A stretch of DNA of 24,358 nucleotides from Anaerolineaceae bacterium UBA3924 (GTDB lineage: Bacteria; Chloroflexota; Anaerolineae; Anaerolineales; Anaerolineaceae). Below are positions 8,366 through 15,966 of this stretch, piece after piece. Location: positions 99,320 through 123,677 of the forward strand of contig DGEO01000007.1 of NCBI GenBank assembly GCA_002385985.1. Direction: 5' to 3'. Below the pieces are notes generated by a model. It made no database searches. It saw only the letters and a program-made list of their open reading frames with translations, and was not told the DNA's origin. Position 1 is the first letter of the stretch; the number at the start of each line of letters is the position of its first letter. The translations under genes were made by a program, and so were the position numbers.

Positions 8366-8728
8366 ATGCAGCGCTTTCACCGCTTCAACCCGCCCGAAGA
8401 CGGCGCTTCCCCTGAACAGGTTCGCTTCCTTGACCTCCAGGTCGAACCCTGGCCGGACGGCCGCCGCATCAAGGTGCTGATGTCCATCACTCCCTTCCTC
8501 CAGCCGCCGAACCTGATGATGGTGATGACCGACGCGGAGGGAACGGAGGTCTCCCGGACGAGCATCGTGGAAAACATCGATTATCAGCTGGTGTTCACCA
8601 TGCACATCCGCAGCCAGAAGGTGGCCGGGCAGTACAAACTGACGGCCTCCATTAACTACGACGACCTTGGCGTGGTGGACGAACGGCAGGTGGAATTTGA
8701 GTCCTACGAAACGGACGCGGAGGAGTAA
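8366..8728 (+). CDS. Small protein of unknown function
   Basis: I do not recognise this 120-residue protein. It has no signal peptide or membrane segment. Alternating hydrophobic stretches such as RIKVLMSITPF, NLMMVMTDAEG and QYKLTASINYDD suggest a beta-sandwich. The C-terminus is acidic. The ATG at 8366 follows AAGGAG by 5 nt, a strong ribosome site, and the codon use matches the neighbours, so the gene looks real. Its last 32 nt overlap the likely start of the M23 peptidase gene, which suggests coupled translation. A link to the envelope genes downstream is inferred only from position. Confidence 0.75.
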   Translation: MQRFHRFNPPEDGASPEQVRFLDLQVEPWPDGRRIKVLMSITPFLQPPNLMMVMTDAEGTEVSRTSIVENIDYQLVFTMHIRSQKVAGQYKLTASINYDDLGVVDERQVEFESYETDAEE

Positions 8729-9578
8729 GCTCCAGCCGGTAGCCTGGCTGGTCCTGCTGGCCCTGGCGCTGGCGGCCTGCCAGCCTGCCCCGGCCATGGC
8801 CAGCGATTCCACTCCTGCCCCCACCGAAGCAGCGACTGCGCCATCCCTGGCCCCCACCGCCGCACCGACGCAGACCATCACCCCCACGCAGCCCCCGCAG
8901 CCCGAGCCAACCACTGCCGTATCCTCACCGCTGGCGGAAATCCCGCTTTCTGAGCTGGAAGAGATCCTCACCACCCCTTTCCAGCGGCCTGCGCCCGGGC
9001 TGGACGACGGCCATCACGGGGTGGATTTCTCCTTCTACACCCGCGGCGAGCGCTACGACATCCTCGGCCTGCCGGTGCTCTCGGTGTTGGACGGCCGGGT
9101 GGCGGCAGTGATCACAGACCGCCCGCCCTACGGGAACATGATCCTGGTGGAGACCCCGCTGGACCAGCTGCCCGCGGAGTGGATCGACGCGCTGGGGCTG
9201 GACGCCAGCCCGGATGCTCCCACGCAGCCTCCCCGCCTGCAGTGCCCCGAGCAGGAGCGGCCCTTCGCGCCTGAGGGTCAGCAGCGCTCGCTCTACCTGC
9301 TGTATGCCCACCTGCAGGAGCCGCCCGCCTTCTCCATTGGAGACCAGGTGCTCAGCGGCCAGCAGATCGGCCTGGTGGGCAATACCGGCATGTCCGGCAA
9401 CCCGCACCTGCATCTAGAGGTCCGGGTTGGCCCGTCCTTTGCAACCTTTGACCAGATGGCGCACTACACCAACAGCGCCACTCCGGAAGAAATGGCCGCC
9501 TACTGCGCCTGGCGCATCAGCGGTCAGTTCCATATGCTCGACCCCATGGCCTTTATCAGGCTTGCAGCCGCCCGCTGA
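8697..9578 (+). CDS. M23 (LytM-type) peptidase lipoprotein
   Basis: M23 peptidases are zinc endopeptidases that cut peptide bridges in peptidoglycan. From the TTG at 8697 the product has 293 residues. It starts with a basic n-region, a hydrophobic stretch and a lipobox LAAC with Cys at 28, so it is probably lipid-anchored outside the membrane. A Thr/Pro-rich linker spans about 35-78. The peptidase domain has the zinc ligands HHGVD (106-110) and HLH (237-239) and a further His in YAHL (205). It has an insertion of about 50 residues (150-200) between core strands. The start is uncertain: the ribosome site is only AGGTGG, 3 nt upstream, and the frame is open back to a TTG at 8667. The gene overlaps the small upstream gene. 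Confidence 0.88.
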   Translation: MSPTKRTRRSKLQPVAWLVLLALALAACQPAPAMASDSTPAPTEAATAPSLAPTAAPTQTITPTQPPQPEPTTAVSSPLAEIPLSELEEILTTPFQRPAPGLDDGHHGVDFSFYTRGERYDILGLPVLSVLDGRVAAVITDRPPYGNMILVETPLDQLPAEWIDALGLDASPDAPTQPPRLQCPEQERPFAPEGQQRSLYLLYAHLQEPPAFSIGDQVLSGQQIGLVGNTGMSGNPHLHLEVRVGPSFATFDQMAHYTNSATPEEMAAYCAWRISGQFHMLDPMAFIRLAAAR

Positions 9579-9582
9579 CACC

Positions 9583-9601
9583 GCCTGCCAGCCCGGCAGG
9601 C
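9583..9601 (+). other. Intergenic hairpin between the M23 and beta-propeller genes
   Basis: GCCTGCC (9583-9589) and GGCAGGC (9595-9601) form a 7-bp GC-rich stem with a 5-base loop directly after the peptidase stop. There is no T tract, so it is more likely an mRNA structure or partial terminator than a full stop. Confidence 0.4.
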
Positions 9602-9643
9602 TCATTCACCCGTCATCGAATCCGAAGTGGGGCAATCCAGTCG

Positions 9644-11425
9644 ATGCAGCTCTCCCAAAAACAACTCCTGATCTCGGTAAGCCTGCTGCTGGCCGCCAGC
9701 CTTCTTCTGGTCCTCGTGGCGCTCGACCGCTACCGGCCTGCCCCTGTGACTGGCGCACCTGCGGCCACCCCCACGGATGTGCTGGCCGCCGTGCAGCCGG
9801 ATGCTGCGGAGCCTGCTCCAGCCCCGACCCCGACGGATCAGCCCGCCGGACCGGTGGAACCGCCAGAGCCGCAAGCCGCTTCCGCGCGGGACCTGCTGAT
9901 CCTGGCCATGCCCGACGGACTGTACACCCACCTGTTCGCCTATCACCCGGTTCATTTGCCCCTCACCCGCCTGACGGACGGCCCTCACGACGATATATCC
10001 CCGGCGGTCGATCCCACCGGAACGAGGGTCGCCTACGCCTCGCGGGAAAGCGGCTTCTGGGATATCTACCTGCTGGACCTGACCGACGGCTCGCGAACAC
10101 AGCTGACCGACACGCCCGAATACGACGGCCACCCTTCCTGGTCACCCGACGGCCTGTGGCTGGTCTACGAGACCTATCTGGATAATAATCTGGAGCTGGT
10201 CATTCAGGGTGTGGACCAGGAAAACAGCCAGCCCATCCGCCTGACCCAGAACGAGGCCGCGGACTTCTCCCCCGCCTGGTCACCGCAAGGCCGCGAAATT
10301 GCCTTTGTATCCGACCGCAGCGGCGACCAGGAGATCTGGTCCGCCCGGCTGGACTTTGTTCTCGACCGGTTTGTCAATCTCAGCGGCAGCCCCGGCAGCC
10401 AGGAGGCCTCGCCACGCTGGGGACCGGACGGCCAGACCATCGCCTGGTCTTCGGTCTTTCCGGGGAGCGCGGAGGTCTACCTGCTCGACCGCAGCCAGCC
10501 CGGTGAGGCCATCCGGCAGGTGGGCGGCGGTCGCGGTCCGGTCTGGAGCCCGGACGGCCGGCTGCTGGCGGTCGAAAACCAGGGGCCGAACGCCACCGGC
10601 CTGGCCTTCTTCTCTCCAGACAGCGCAACACTGGCCTATCCGCCGGTCCAGCTGCCAGGCGCGCTGGCCGGCCTGGCCTGGTTTAACTGCCCGGAAGGCG
10701 TTTCCCCGGAAGCTATCGGCACTCCGGCGGCCTTCAATCTCGCTGCCCTTTATGAACCGATCATCACCGCGCCCGCCGGGGAAGACGGCCGGACGGAAGT
10801 GGTCCCGCTGAAGGAGGTGAAAGCGCCCTTCCCCTACCTGCACGATGCGGTGAACGAGGCCTTTGACGCCTTGCGCGCGGCCGCCGGCCAGGCCGCCGGG
10901 TGGGACGTCCTCTTCTCGCTGGAAAACGCCTTCATTCCCCTCACGGACCCGGTCTCACCGGGCGGCAGCGACGCCTGGCTGAAGACCGGCCGGGGGTTCG
11001 CCCTGGACGCGGCCGCGCTGCAGGCCGGCTGGATGGTAGTGGTCCCCGAGCATCATCTCGACCAGACCTACTGGCGGGTGTACGTCAAAGCCCGCCGCCA
11101 GGACGGCTCGCAGGGCCAGCCGCTGCATGCGATGGTCTGGGATCTGGATGCCCGCAGCCGCGGCGACCTGGAAGCCTATGAAAACGGCGGGGTGTTTGCG
11201 CCTGTCCCGTCCGGGTACTGGGTGGACTTCACCGATCTGGCCGCCCGCTTCGGCTGGAAGCGTCTGCCCGCCATGCACAACTGGCGCAGTTACTATCCGG
11301 CGGCGCGCTTCAACCAGTTTGTCCATGTCAGCGGCCTGGACTGGACCCGGGCCATGCTCGAACTGTACCCGGCCGAAGTGCTCACGCCCGAGCCGGGGTA
11401 TGACAGCGGGGTGAGCCGGCCATGA
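9644..11425 (+). CDS. Membrane-anchored TolB-like beta-propeller protein
   Basis: The 593-residue product has one N-terminal hydrophobic anchor (about 8-27), then a Pro/Thr/Ala linker to about 80. The propeller spans about 85-350 and has at least five PD40-type blades, seen in HPSWSPDGLWLVYE, FSPAWSPQGREIAFVS, SPRWGPDGQTIAWSS and GPVWSPDGRLLAVE. The C-terminal part (about 385-580) is a separate domain of unknown family, rich in aromatic residues. Propellers of this class are usually protein-binding scaffolds outside the membrane. It is not the Pal-partner TolB of Gram-negatives, since no Tol-Pal genes are here. The ATG at 9644 has only a weak ribosome site. Its stop overlaps the next start as ATGA, a strong sign of coupling to the second M23 gene. 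Confidence 0.85.
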   Translation: MQLSQKQLLISVSLLLAASLLLVLVALDRYRPAPVTGAPAATPTDVLAAVQPDAAEPAPAPTPTDQPAGPVEPPEPQAASARDLLILAMPDGLYTHLFAYHPVHLPLTRLTDGPHDDISPAVDPTGTRVAYASRESGFWDIYLLDLTDGSRTQLTDTPEYDGHPSWSPDGLWLVYETYLDNNLELVIQGVDQENSQPIRLTQNEAADFSPAWSPQGREIAFVSDRSGDQEIWSARLDFVLDRFVNLSGSPGSQEASPRWGPDGQTIAWSSVFPGSAEVYLLDRSQPGEAIRQVGGGRGPVWSPDGRLLAVENQGPNATGLAFFSPDSATLAYPPVQLPGALAGLAWFNCPEGVSPEAIGTPAAFNLAALYEPIITAPAGEDGRTEVVPLKEVKAPFPYLHDAVNEAFDALRAAAGQAAGWDVLFSLENAFIPLTDPVSPGGSDAWLKTGRGFALDAAALQAGWMVVVPEHHLDQTYWRVYVKARRQDGSQGQPLHAMVWDLDARSRGDLEAYENGGVFAPVPSGYWVDFTDLAARFGWKRLPAMHNWRSYYPAARFNQFVHVSGLDWTRAMLELYPAEVLTPEPGYDSGVSRP

Positions 11426-12516
11426 TCCGGTTCGACCGGCTGGCCCTGCTCTGCCTGGCCTGGCTGCTGGCCGCCCTGCAGCCACCAGCGGCCGCGGCGC
11501 AGCCCGCGGCAGCCGCCCCGGCCGTCGAAGTGACTCAACCGGCGGCGGTTCCCACCCTCGCCATCACCCCGCTCCCTGCGGTCACATCCAGGCCAACCCC
11601 GACTCAGGCGGCGCCGCCGGTGCGGCTTGCCTTCGATGAGGATCCGCCGGCTGAAGAACTGGACCTGCGCCCGCCGCTCTACGATCTGCCCTGGGCCATT
11701 CAGGCCGGCGACCATTTCCTCTTCCAGTGGCCTATCGCCGCGGACAGAATCAGCTGGATCGAGCCGAACTACCGCTACGGCGATTACTTCCCCGACTCCG
11801 AAGTCATCCACACCGGCATCGACATCGAAGTGGCCCGCGGCACCCCCGTGCTGGCCGCCGGTCCTGGCAAGGTGGTCTGGGCCGGGTACGGCCTGCTGCT
11901 CGGGCGCGGCAATCTGGACGATCCCTACGGGCAGGCGGTGGTCGTCCGCCATGATTTCGGCTATGGCAGCCGCCAGCTGTTCACCGTCTACGCCCATCTG
12001 GACCGCATCGACGTCAAAGAAGGCCAGTACCTCGAAGCCGGCGATCCCCTGGGGCTGGTCGGAAGCACCGGGAAGGTCACCGGGCCGCACCTGCACTTCG
12101 AGGTGCGTGTTGAGCAGAACGCCTTCCACACCTCGCGCAATCCCGAGCTGTGGATTGCCCCGCCGCAGGGATATGGCGTGCTGGCCGGGCGCATCACCCG
12201 CACATCCGGCCTGCCCTTCCCCGACCTGGACGTGTTCATCCAGTCGCTTGAGACCGGCAAGCGCTGGCAGGTGCGCACCTACGGCCCGCTCTCGGCCAAC
12301 GGCGACGACTTCTACCGCGAAAACCTGGCTCTGGGGGACCTGCCCGCCGGGCGCTACCAGGTGAAGTTCTATTACAACTGGAGCTGGCGAACGCACGAGA
12401 TCACCATCCAGCCCGGGATGGTCAACTACTTCACCTACTCGCTCCGGGACGGGTTTGTCGACGGCCCTCCCAACCCGGCAGCCAGCTGGTCTCCTCCAGA
12501 GTGGAGCACCCCTTGA
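11422..12516 (+). CDS. Secreted M23 (LytM-type) peptidase
   Basis: This is a 364-residue exported zinc peptidase of the LytM class. The signal peptide covers about residues 1-26 and appears to be type I, since Cys 11 is not in a lipobox. A Pro/Thr/Ala linker runs to about 65. The catalytic domain carries HTGID (130-134), YAHL with His 192 and HLH (223-225), so all zinc and catalytic residues are present. Residues from about 238 to the end form a second all-beta module containing VLAGRITRTSGLPFPDLDVF, similar in style to carboxypeptidase-regulatory-like folds that bind sugars or proteins. The start ATG at 11422 overlaps the upstream stop by 4 nt. Confidence 0.92.
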   Translation: MIRFDRLALLCLAWLLAALQPPAAAAQPAAAAPAVEVTQPAAVPTLAITPLPAVTSRPTPTQAAPPVRLAFDEDPPAEELDLRPPLYDLPWAIQAGDHFLFQWPIAADRISWIEPNYRYGDYFPDSEVIHTGIDIEVARGTPVLAAGPGKVVWAGYGLLLGRGNLDDPYGQAVVVRHDFGYGSRQLFTVYAHLDRIDVKEGQYLEAGDPLGLVGSTGKVTGPHLHFEVRVEQNAFHTSRNPELWIAPPQGYGVLAGRITRTSGLPFPDLDVFIQSLETGKRWQVRTYGPLSANGDDFYRENLALGDLPAGRYQVKFYYNWSWRTHEITIQPGMVNYFTYSLRDGFVDGPPNPAASWSPPEWSTP

Positions 12517-12541
12517 CAATTTGACTGTTGAAGGTGACAAT
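12513..12541 (+). promoter_or_regulatory. Predicted promoter of the NBR1-Ig lipoprotein gene
   Basis: A perfect TTGACA (12513-12518) overlaps the stop codon of the M23 gene. GACAAT (12536-12541), a 4-of-6 match to the -10 consensus, follows after 17 bp. Just downstream, CCGGGTA and TACCCGG (12548-12565, loop GTGT) form a 7-bp stem, which would lie at the very start of the transcript as an operator or mRNA hairpin. Confidence 0.55.
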
Positions 12542-12595
12542 TCGGCACCGGGTAGTGTTACCCGGCTGCTTCACCAATCCTGGAGGACAACACTC

Positions 12596-13357
12596 ATGTT
12601 AGCAATCACCAAACGGTCGCTCGTGCTTCTGGCCGTGGCTGCGCTGGCCCTCATCATCGCCGCCGGCTGCCAGCCTGCCGCCACGCCGAGCCCGACCCCG
12701 GACGTCAACGCAATCCAGACTGAAGTCTATTCCACCGTCCAGGCGGGCATGACCGCCACCGCTGAAAGCCTGCCGACGGCGACCATCACCCCCACTCTTG
12801 AGCCGACTGCCACAGTCACCCCCACGCGCGAGGTAACCCCAACCGACACGTCCAGCGGTCCGACCATCACCCCCATTATCAGCGACACGCCTTCCTTCGG
12901 CCGCGTCGACGATAAGGGCCAGTGGCTGTACAACATCCCCGACGACACCAGCTCTACCCCGGTCTTCGCCCCCGGCGAGGAGTTCACCGTGACCTGGCGC
13001 GTGAAGAACATCGGCACCACCACCTGGACGCAGAAGTATCAGTTCCGCTATTTCCTGGCGGATCCCACCCTGCGCCTGGGCGCTTCGGACATTCTCTTCC
13101 CCAAGGAAGTGAAGCCGCAGGAGGAAGTGGACCTGACCCTGACCTTCAGAGCCCCGAACACCCCCGGCGATTACAACACCATCTGGGTGCTGACCAACGA
13201 AGAAGGCGCCAACTTCCTGAACCTGAACTTCTCCTTCCGGGTGAGCGGCACGGCCCCCACCGCCACCTCTCCGGCCAGCACGACCGCTCCGACGGAAGCG
13301 CCGACCGAGGCGCCGACAGCCGAGCCGGAGCCGACCGAAACGGAGCCATCCAACTAA
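12596..13357 (+). CDS. Lipoprotein with an NBR1-type Ig-like domain
   Basis: The 253-residue product has a signal peptide with lipobox IAAGC (Cys 25), so it should be lipid-anchored on the outer face of the membrane. A Thr/Pro-rich linker covers about 28-95. Residues 106-217 resemble the central Ig-like domain of NBR1 (N_BRCA1_IG): a GQWLYNI start, FAPGEEFTVTWRVKNIGTTTW, then RLGASDILFPKEVKPQEEVDL and APNTPGDYNTIWVL. The C-terminus is again Thr/Pro/Glu-rich. In eukaryotes this domain binds selective-autophagy cargo. In bacteria its partners are not established, and a role as a surface binding module is inference. The ATG at 12596 has GGAGGA 9 nt upstream, and the gene has its own promoter. 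Confidence 0.85.
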   Translation: MLAITKRSLVLLAVAALALIIAAGCQPAATPSPTPDVNAIQTEVYSTVQAGMTATAESLPTATITPTLEPTATVTPTREVTPTDTSSGPTITPIISDTPSFGRVDDKGQWLYNIPDDTSSTPVFAPGEEFTVTWRVKNIGTTTWTQKYQFRYFLADPTLRLGASDILFPKEVKPQEEVDLTLTFRAPNTPGDYNTIWVLTNEEGANFLNLNFSFRVSGTAPTATSPASTTAPTEAPTEAPTAEPEPTETEPSN

Positions 13358-13403
13358 CCCGAACTTTGCCAGACCACCCAGTTAGAACTCTCTGGCGTTT
13401 CTG

Positions 13404-14555
13404 ATGGACCAACGAGAACGCATTCAAGCCGGTGCAGAACGCCTCGGCTTTTCTTTTTTCGGGATCACCCGCCCGGCGGAGCCGGCCCATCTGGCTGTCT
13501 ACCGGGACTGGCTTCGCGCCGGCCGCCACGGCGAGATGGCCTACCTGGCCGCAGAGCCGGCGGTCGAAAAGCGCGCCCATCCCGAACGCATCCTGCCCGG
13601 CTGCCGGTCCATCATCGTCGTCGGGCTGCGCTATGCCAATCCGTCCTCCCTGCCGGAGTCGCCCCGTAGTGAGGGACCTTTCGGCCGGATGGCCGCTTAC
13701 GCCTGGGGCAAGGACTATCACGATATCATCGTCCCCCGCCTGCGCGAGCTGGCCGCCTGGCTGGAAGCGGAACTGGGCTGCAGCGTGGCGCACAAAGCCT
13801 ACACCGACACCGGTCCCATTCTGGAGCGGGACCTGGCCCAACAGGCCGGGCTCGGATGGATCGGGAAGAATACCCTGCTCATCTCACCTGATCAGGGGTC
13901 CTGCTTCCTGCTGGGCGAGCTGTTCCTGGATGTGGACCTGCCCGCCAACACCCCCTTTGAAGCCGACCGCTGCGGTACCTGCACCCGCTGCCTGGACGCC
14001 TGCCCGACCGGCTGCATCCTCCCGGACCGCACGCTGGACGCACGGCGCTGCATCAGCTACCTGACCATCGAGAACAGGGGGGATATCCCCCTGGAGCTGC
14101 GGCCGCTGGTTGGAAACTGGGTGTTCGGCTGCGATGTGTGCCAGCAGGTGTGCCCCTGGAACAAACGCTTCGCCGGCGGCCCCGTCGACCCGGAGCTGGC
14201 CCCCCGCCCGGATGTGCCCTTCCCGGGTCTGCGCCGGGAGCTGAGCCTGACCCCGGAGCAGTTCAACCAGAAGTTCAAGGGCAGCCCGGTCAAACGGGCC
14301 AAACGACGTGGCTACCTGCGCAATGTCGCCGTGGCGCTGGGGAACGCCGGAGACCGGGCCGCCGTCCCGGATCTGGCCCGCACGCTGCGCCATGAGCCGG
14401 AAGCGCTGGTGCGCCGGCATGCCGCCTGGGCGCTGGGCCAGCTGGGCGGCCGAGACGCCCGGCACGCTCTGGAAACCGCCCTGCCCGCTGAAACGGACGC
14501 TCTTGTGAGGGAAGAAATCCGCCGGGCGTTGGATCAGGGCAGCCAGGCCGGATAG
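13404..14555 (+). CDS. queG: Epoxyqueuosine reductase QueG with C-terminal HEAT repeats
   Basis: QueG performs the last step of queuosine synthesis, reducing epoxyqueuosine in tRNA with cobalamin and two [4Fe-4S] clusters. The 383-residue product has the DTGPILER motif with the expected catalytic Asp at 135 and GLGWIGKNTLL. The ferredoxin-like pair is CGTCTRCLDACP (190-201) and CDVCQQVCPWN (243-253). A C-terminal HEAT-like segment from about 300 (VALGNAGDRAAVPDLARTL, HAAWALGQLGG) matches the long form of QueG. The ATG at 13404 has no clear ribosome site and lies 46 nt after the NBR1-Ig gene. The last 22 nt overlap the convergent propeller gene. No other queuosine gene is present. Confidence 0.95.
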   Translation: MDQRERIQAGAERLGFSFFGITRPAEPAHLAVYRDWLRAGRHGEMAYLAAEPAVEKRAHPERILPGCRSIIVVGLRYANPSSLPESPRSEGPFGRMAAYAWGKDYHDIIVPRLRELAAWLEAELGCSVAHKAYTDTGPILERDLAQQAGLGWIGKNTLLISPDQGSCFLLGELFLDVDLPANTPFEADRCGTCTRCLDACPTGCILPDRTLDARRCISYLTIENRGDIPLELRPLVGNWVFGCDVCQQVCPWNKRFAGGPVDPELAPRPDVPFPGLRRELSLTPEQFNQKFKGSPVKRAKRRGYLRNVAVALGNAGDRAAVPDLARTLRHEPEALVRRHAAWALGQLGGRDARHALETALPAETDALVREEIRRALDQGSQAG

Positions 14556-15877
14556 GCTGCGTCCTCGGCCAGCACCACCGTCTCTCCCGTCGTGCGGTCC
14601 CAGACAGCCACCTCCGGCAGGCTGCTCGACGAGCCCAGCTTGAACCGCTGGTAAACCAGCCAGCGGCCGCCTGGCGCCCAGGTGTAATTGGTGTGGGTAA
14701 AGGTGACGTCGTCCGTGACGGCTGCCTCGTCACTTTCATCCAGCCTGAGCAGCCAGATCTGCTTGCCGGCGGCTCCCTCCAGCGGGCGGCGGCCGATGGT
14801 CAGCCAGCCATCATCCGGACCGGCCTCAGGCAGGCCGTACTCATACAACCCCTGTGCTTCCGCATAAAGTCCCCGGGCTTTACCGGTGTTCGGATCGCCC
14901 TCCAGCAGGAAAACCGGCGGGACGAAGGCATCCGGGTCATCCGCGGTATACCACAGGAGCTTCCCGTCCTTGGACCAGGCGCCTGGCCCGACGATGCGGG
15001 TCGGGAAAGCCGCCGCCAGCCCGGAAGGGCGCTCCCAGACGCGAATGCCGGGCAGCGCCGGGTCGAAGAAGGAAAGCTTTTGCCCGTCAGACGACCAGCG
15101 CGGCGCTTCGCCGTTCACCGACGGGTCTGAGACGATCGGTTCCGGCTCGCCCCGGTCCAGCGACAGCAGCCAGATCCTGGAGCGCCCGGTCCGGTCCTGG
15201 TGGCTGTAGGCAGCAGTGGTCCCGTCCGGTGACAGGGCGGGATTCACGCACCGCTCCGCGCCGCAGGTCAGGATCAGCTGCGGCGATCCCTGGCCCGGAA
15301 CCAGCGACCACAGGTCCGCTCCGCCGTTTTCGTTTTCAACCGAATAGACAATCCGGCGGCCCTCAAGGGTGGCGAAGAAATCAAACACCATCCCGCCGGT
15401 CTCCGTCAGCTGCTCCAGCCCTGACCCATCCGCCTGGACGAGGAACAGCTCCGGCGCTGCGGTGACCTGCCCGAGAAACACCACCGCGGGGGCACGGGCG
15501 CTGAAGCGAATCACCGCGCCCGGCAGACGGGAGAACGTGTCCCGGCACTGCGCCCCGCGCCGCAGGGTCAGTTGATATTGCGCCCCGGGCTCGAACGGCT
15601 CATCCGGGCGGAATTCGGCCCGGCGGCCTGTCACCGTCCACTGCCCCGGAACCTCCGGCGAAAAGCCGGCCCGCTCGAGGAAGGAAGTTGGATCGACCTC
15701 GCAGGAAAACGCCAGCGACAGCGGGCCGTTCAAGCCCACCTGTTCCTTCGCGTCCAGCGCCGGCTGGACCTGCTGGAAAACGCCTGCCCACACCGCTCCG
15801 AGCAGGGACGCGCCGATGACCAGGATTAAAGCCGCTGCCGCCAAAAGGCGGCCGGCCGGTGTGCCAAATCGCTTCAT
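14534..15877 (-). CDS. Membrane-anchored protein with Ig-like and beta-propeller domains
   Basis: The 447-residue product begins with a hydrophobic anchor at about 10-32. Residues 45-115 look like a bacterial Ig-like (SbsA/Big_5-type) domain, with GPLSLAFSCEVDP, FRPDEPFEPGAQYQLTLRRG and a possible disulfide pair of Cys residues. The rest (130-447) is a beta-propeller with PD40-like blades: NPALSPDGTTAAYSH, APRWSSDGQKLSFF, PGAWSKDGKLLWYT and YTWAPGGRWLVYQ. It resembles the 9644 protein in plan but faces the other way. The ATG at 15877 is preceded in frame by a GTG at 15880, and neither has a good ribosome site. The 3' end overlaps queG by 22 nt. The ligand is unknown. Confidence 0.82.
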   Translation of the reverse strand: MKRFGTPAGRLLAAAALILVIGASLLGAVWAGVFQQVQPALDAKEQVGLNGPLSLAFSCEVDPTSFLERAGFSPEVPGQWTVTGRRAEFRPDEPFEPGAQYQLTLRRGAQCRDTFSRLPGAVIRFSARAPAVVFLGQVTAAPELFLVQADGSGLEQLTETGGMVFDFFATLEGRRIVYSVENENGGADLWSLVPGQGSPQLILTCGAERCVNPALSPDGTTAAYSHQDRTGRSRIWLLSLDRGEPEPIVSDPSVNGEAPRWSSDGQKLSFFDPALPGIRVWERPSGLAAAFPTRIVGPGAWSKDGKLLWYTADDPDAFVPPVFLLEGDPNTGKARGLYAEAQGLYEYGLPEAGPDDGWLTIGRRPLEGAAGKQIWLLRLDESDEAAVTDDVTFTHTNYTWAPGGRWLVYQRFKLGSSSSLPEVAVWDRTTGETVVLAEDAAYPAWLP

Positions 15878-15916
15878 CACCGCAAGTGTAAACGAAGATG
15901 CGGCGGCCTGCCAGCC

Positions 15917-15950
15917 CGAAACAAAGATCCCGCCCTCAACGGACGGGATC
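15917..15950 (-). terminator. Rho-independent terminator of the LysM gene
   Basis: Read on the minus strand, 15941-15950 and 15926-15935 pair over 10 positions including one U-G wobble, with loop GTTGA, followed by TTTGTTTC. It lies 16 nt after the LysM gene stop and separates that gene from the downstream propeller gene. Confidence 0.82.
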
Positions 15951-15966
15951 CTTTCGGTTGATCAGG

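Noticed and set aside
11293..12540. Minus-strand open frame of 415 codons opposite the propeller and M23 genes
   Set aside because: The plus-strand proteins have intact signal peptides and zinc sites. The antisense product is low-complexity and fits no family.
13368..13400. GCCAGA/TCTGGC hairpin followed by GTTT between the NBR1-Ig gene and queG
   Set aside because: Only 6 bp of stem with a 17-base loop and a three-base T run; too weak to call a terminator.
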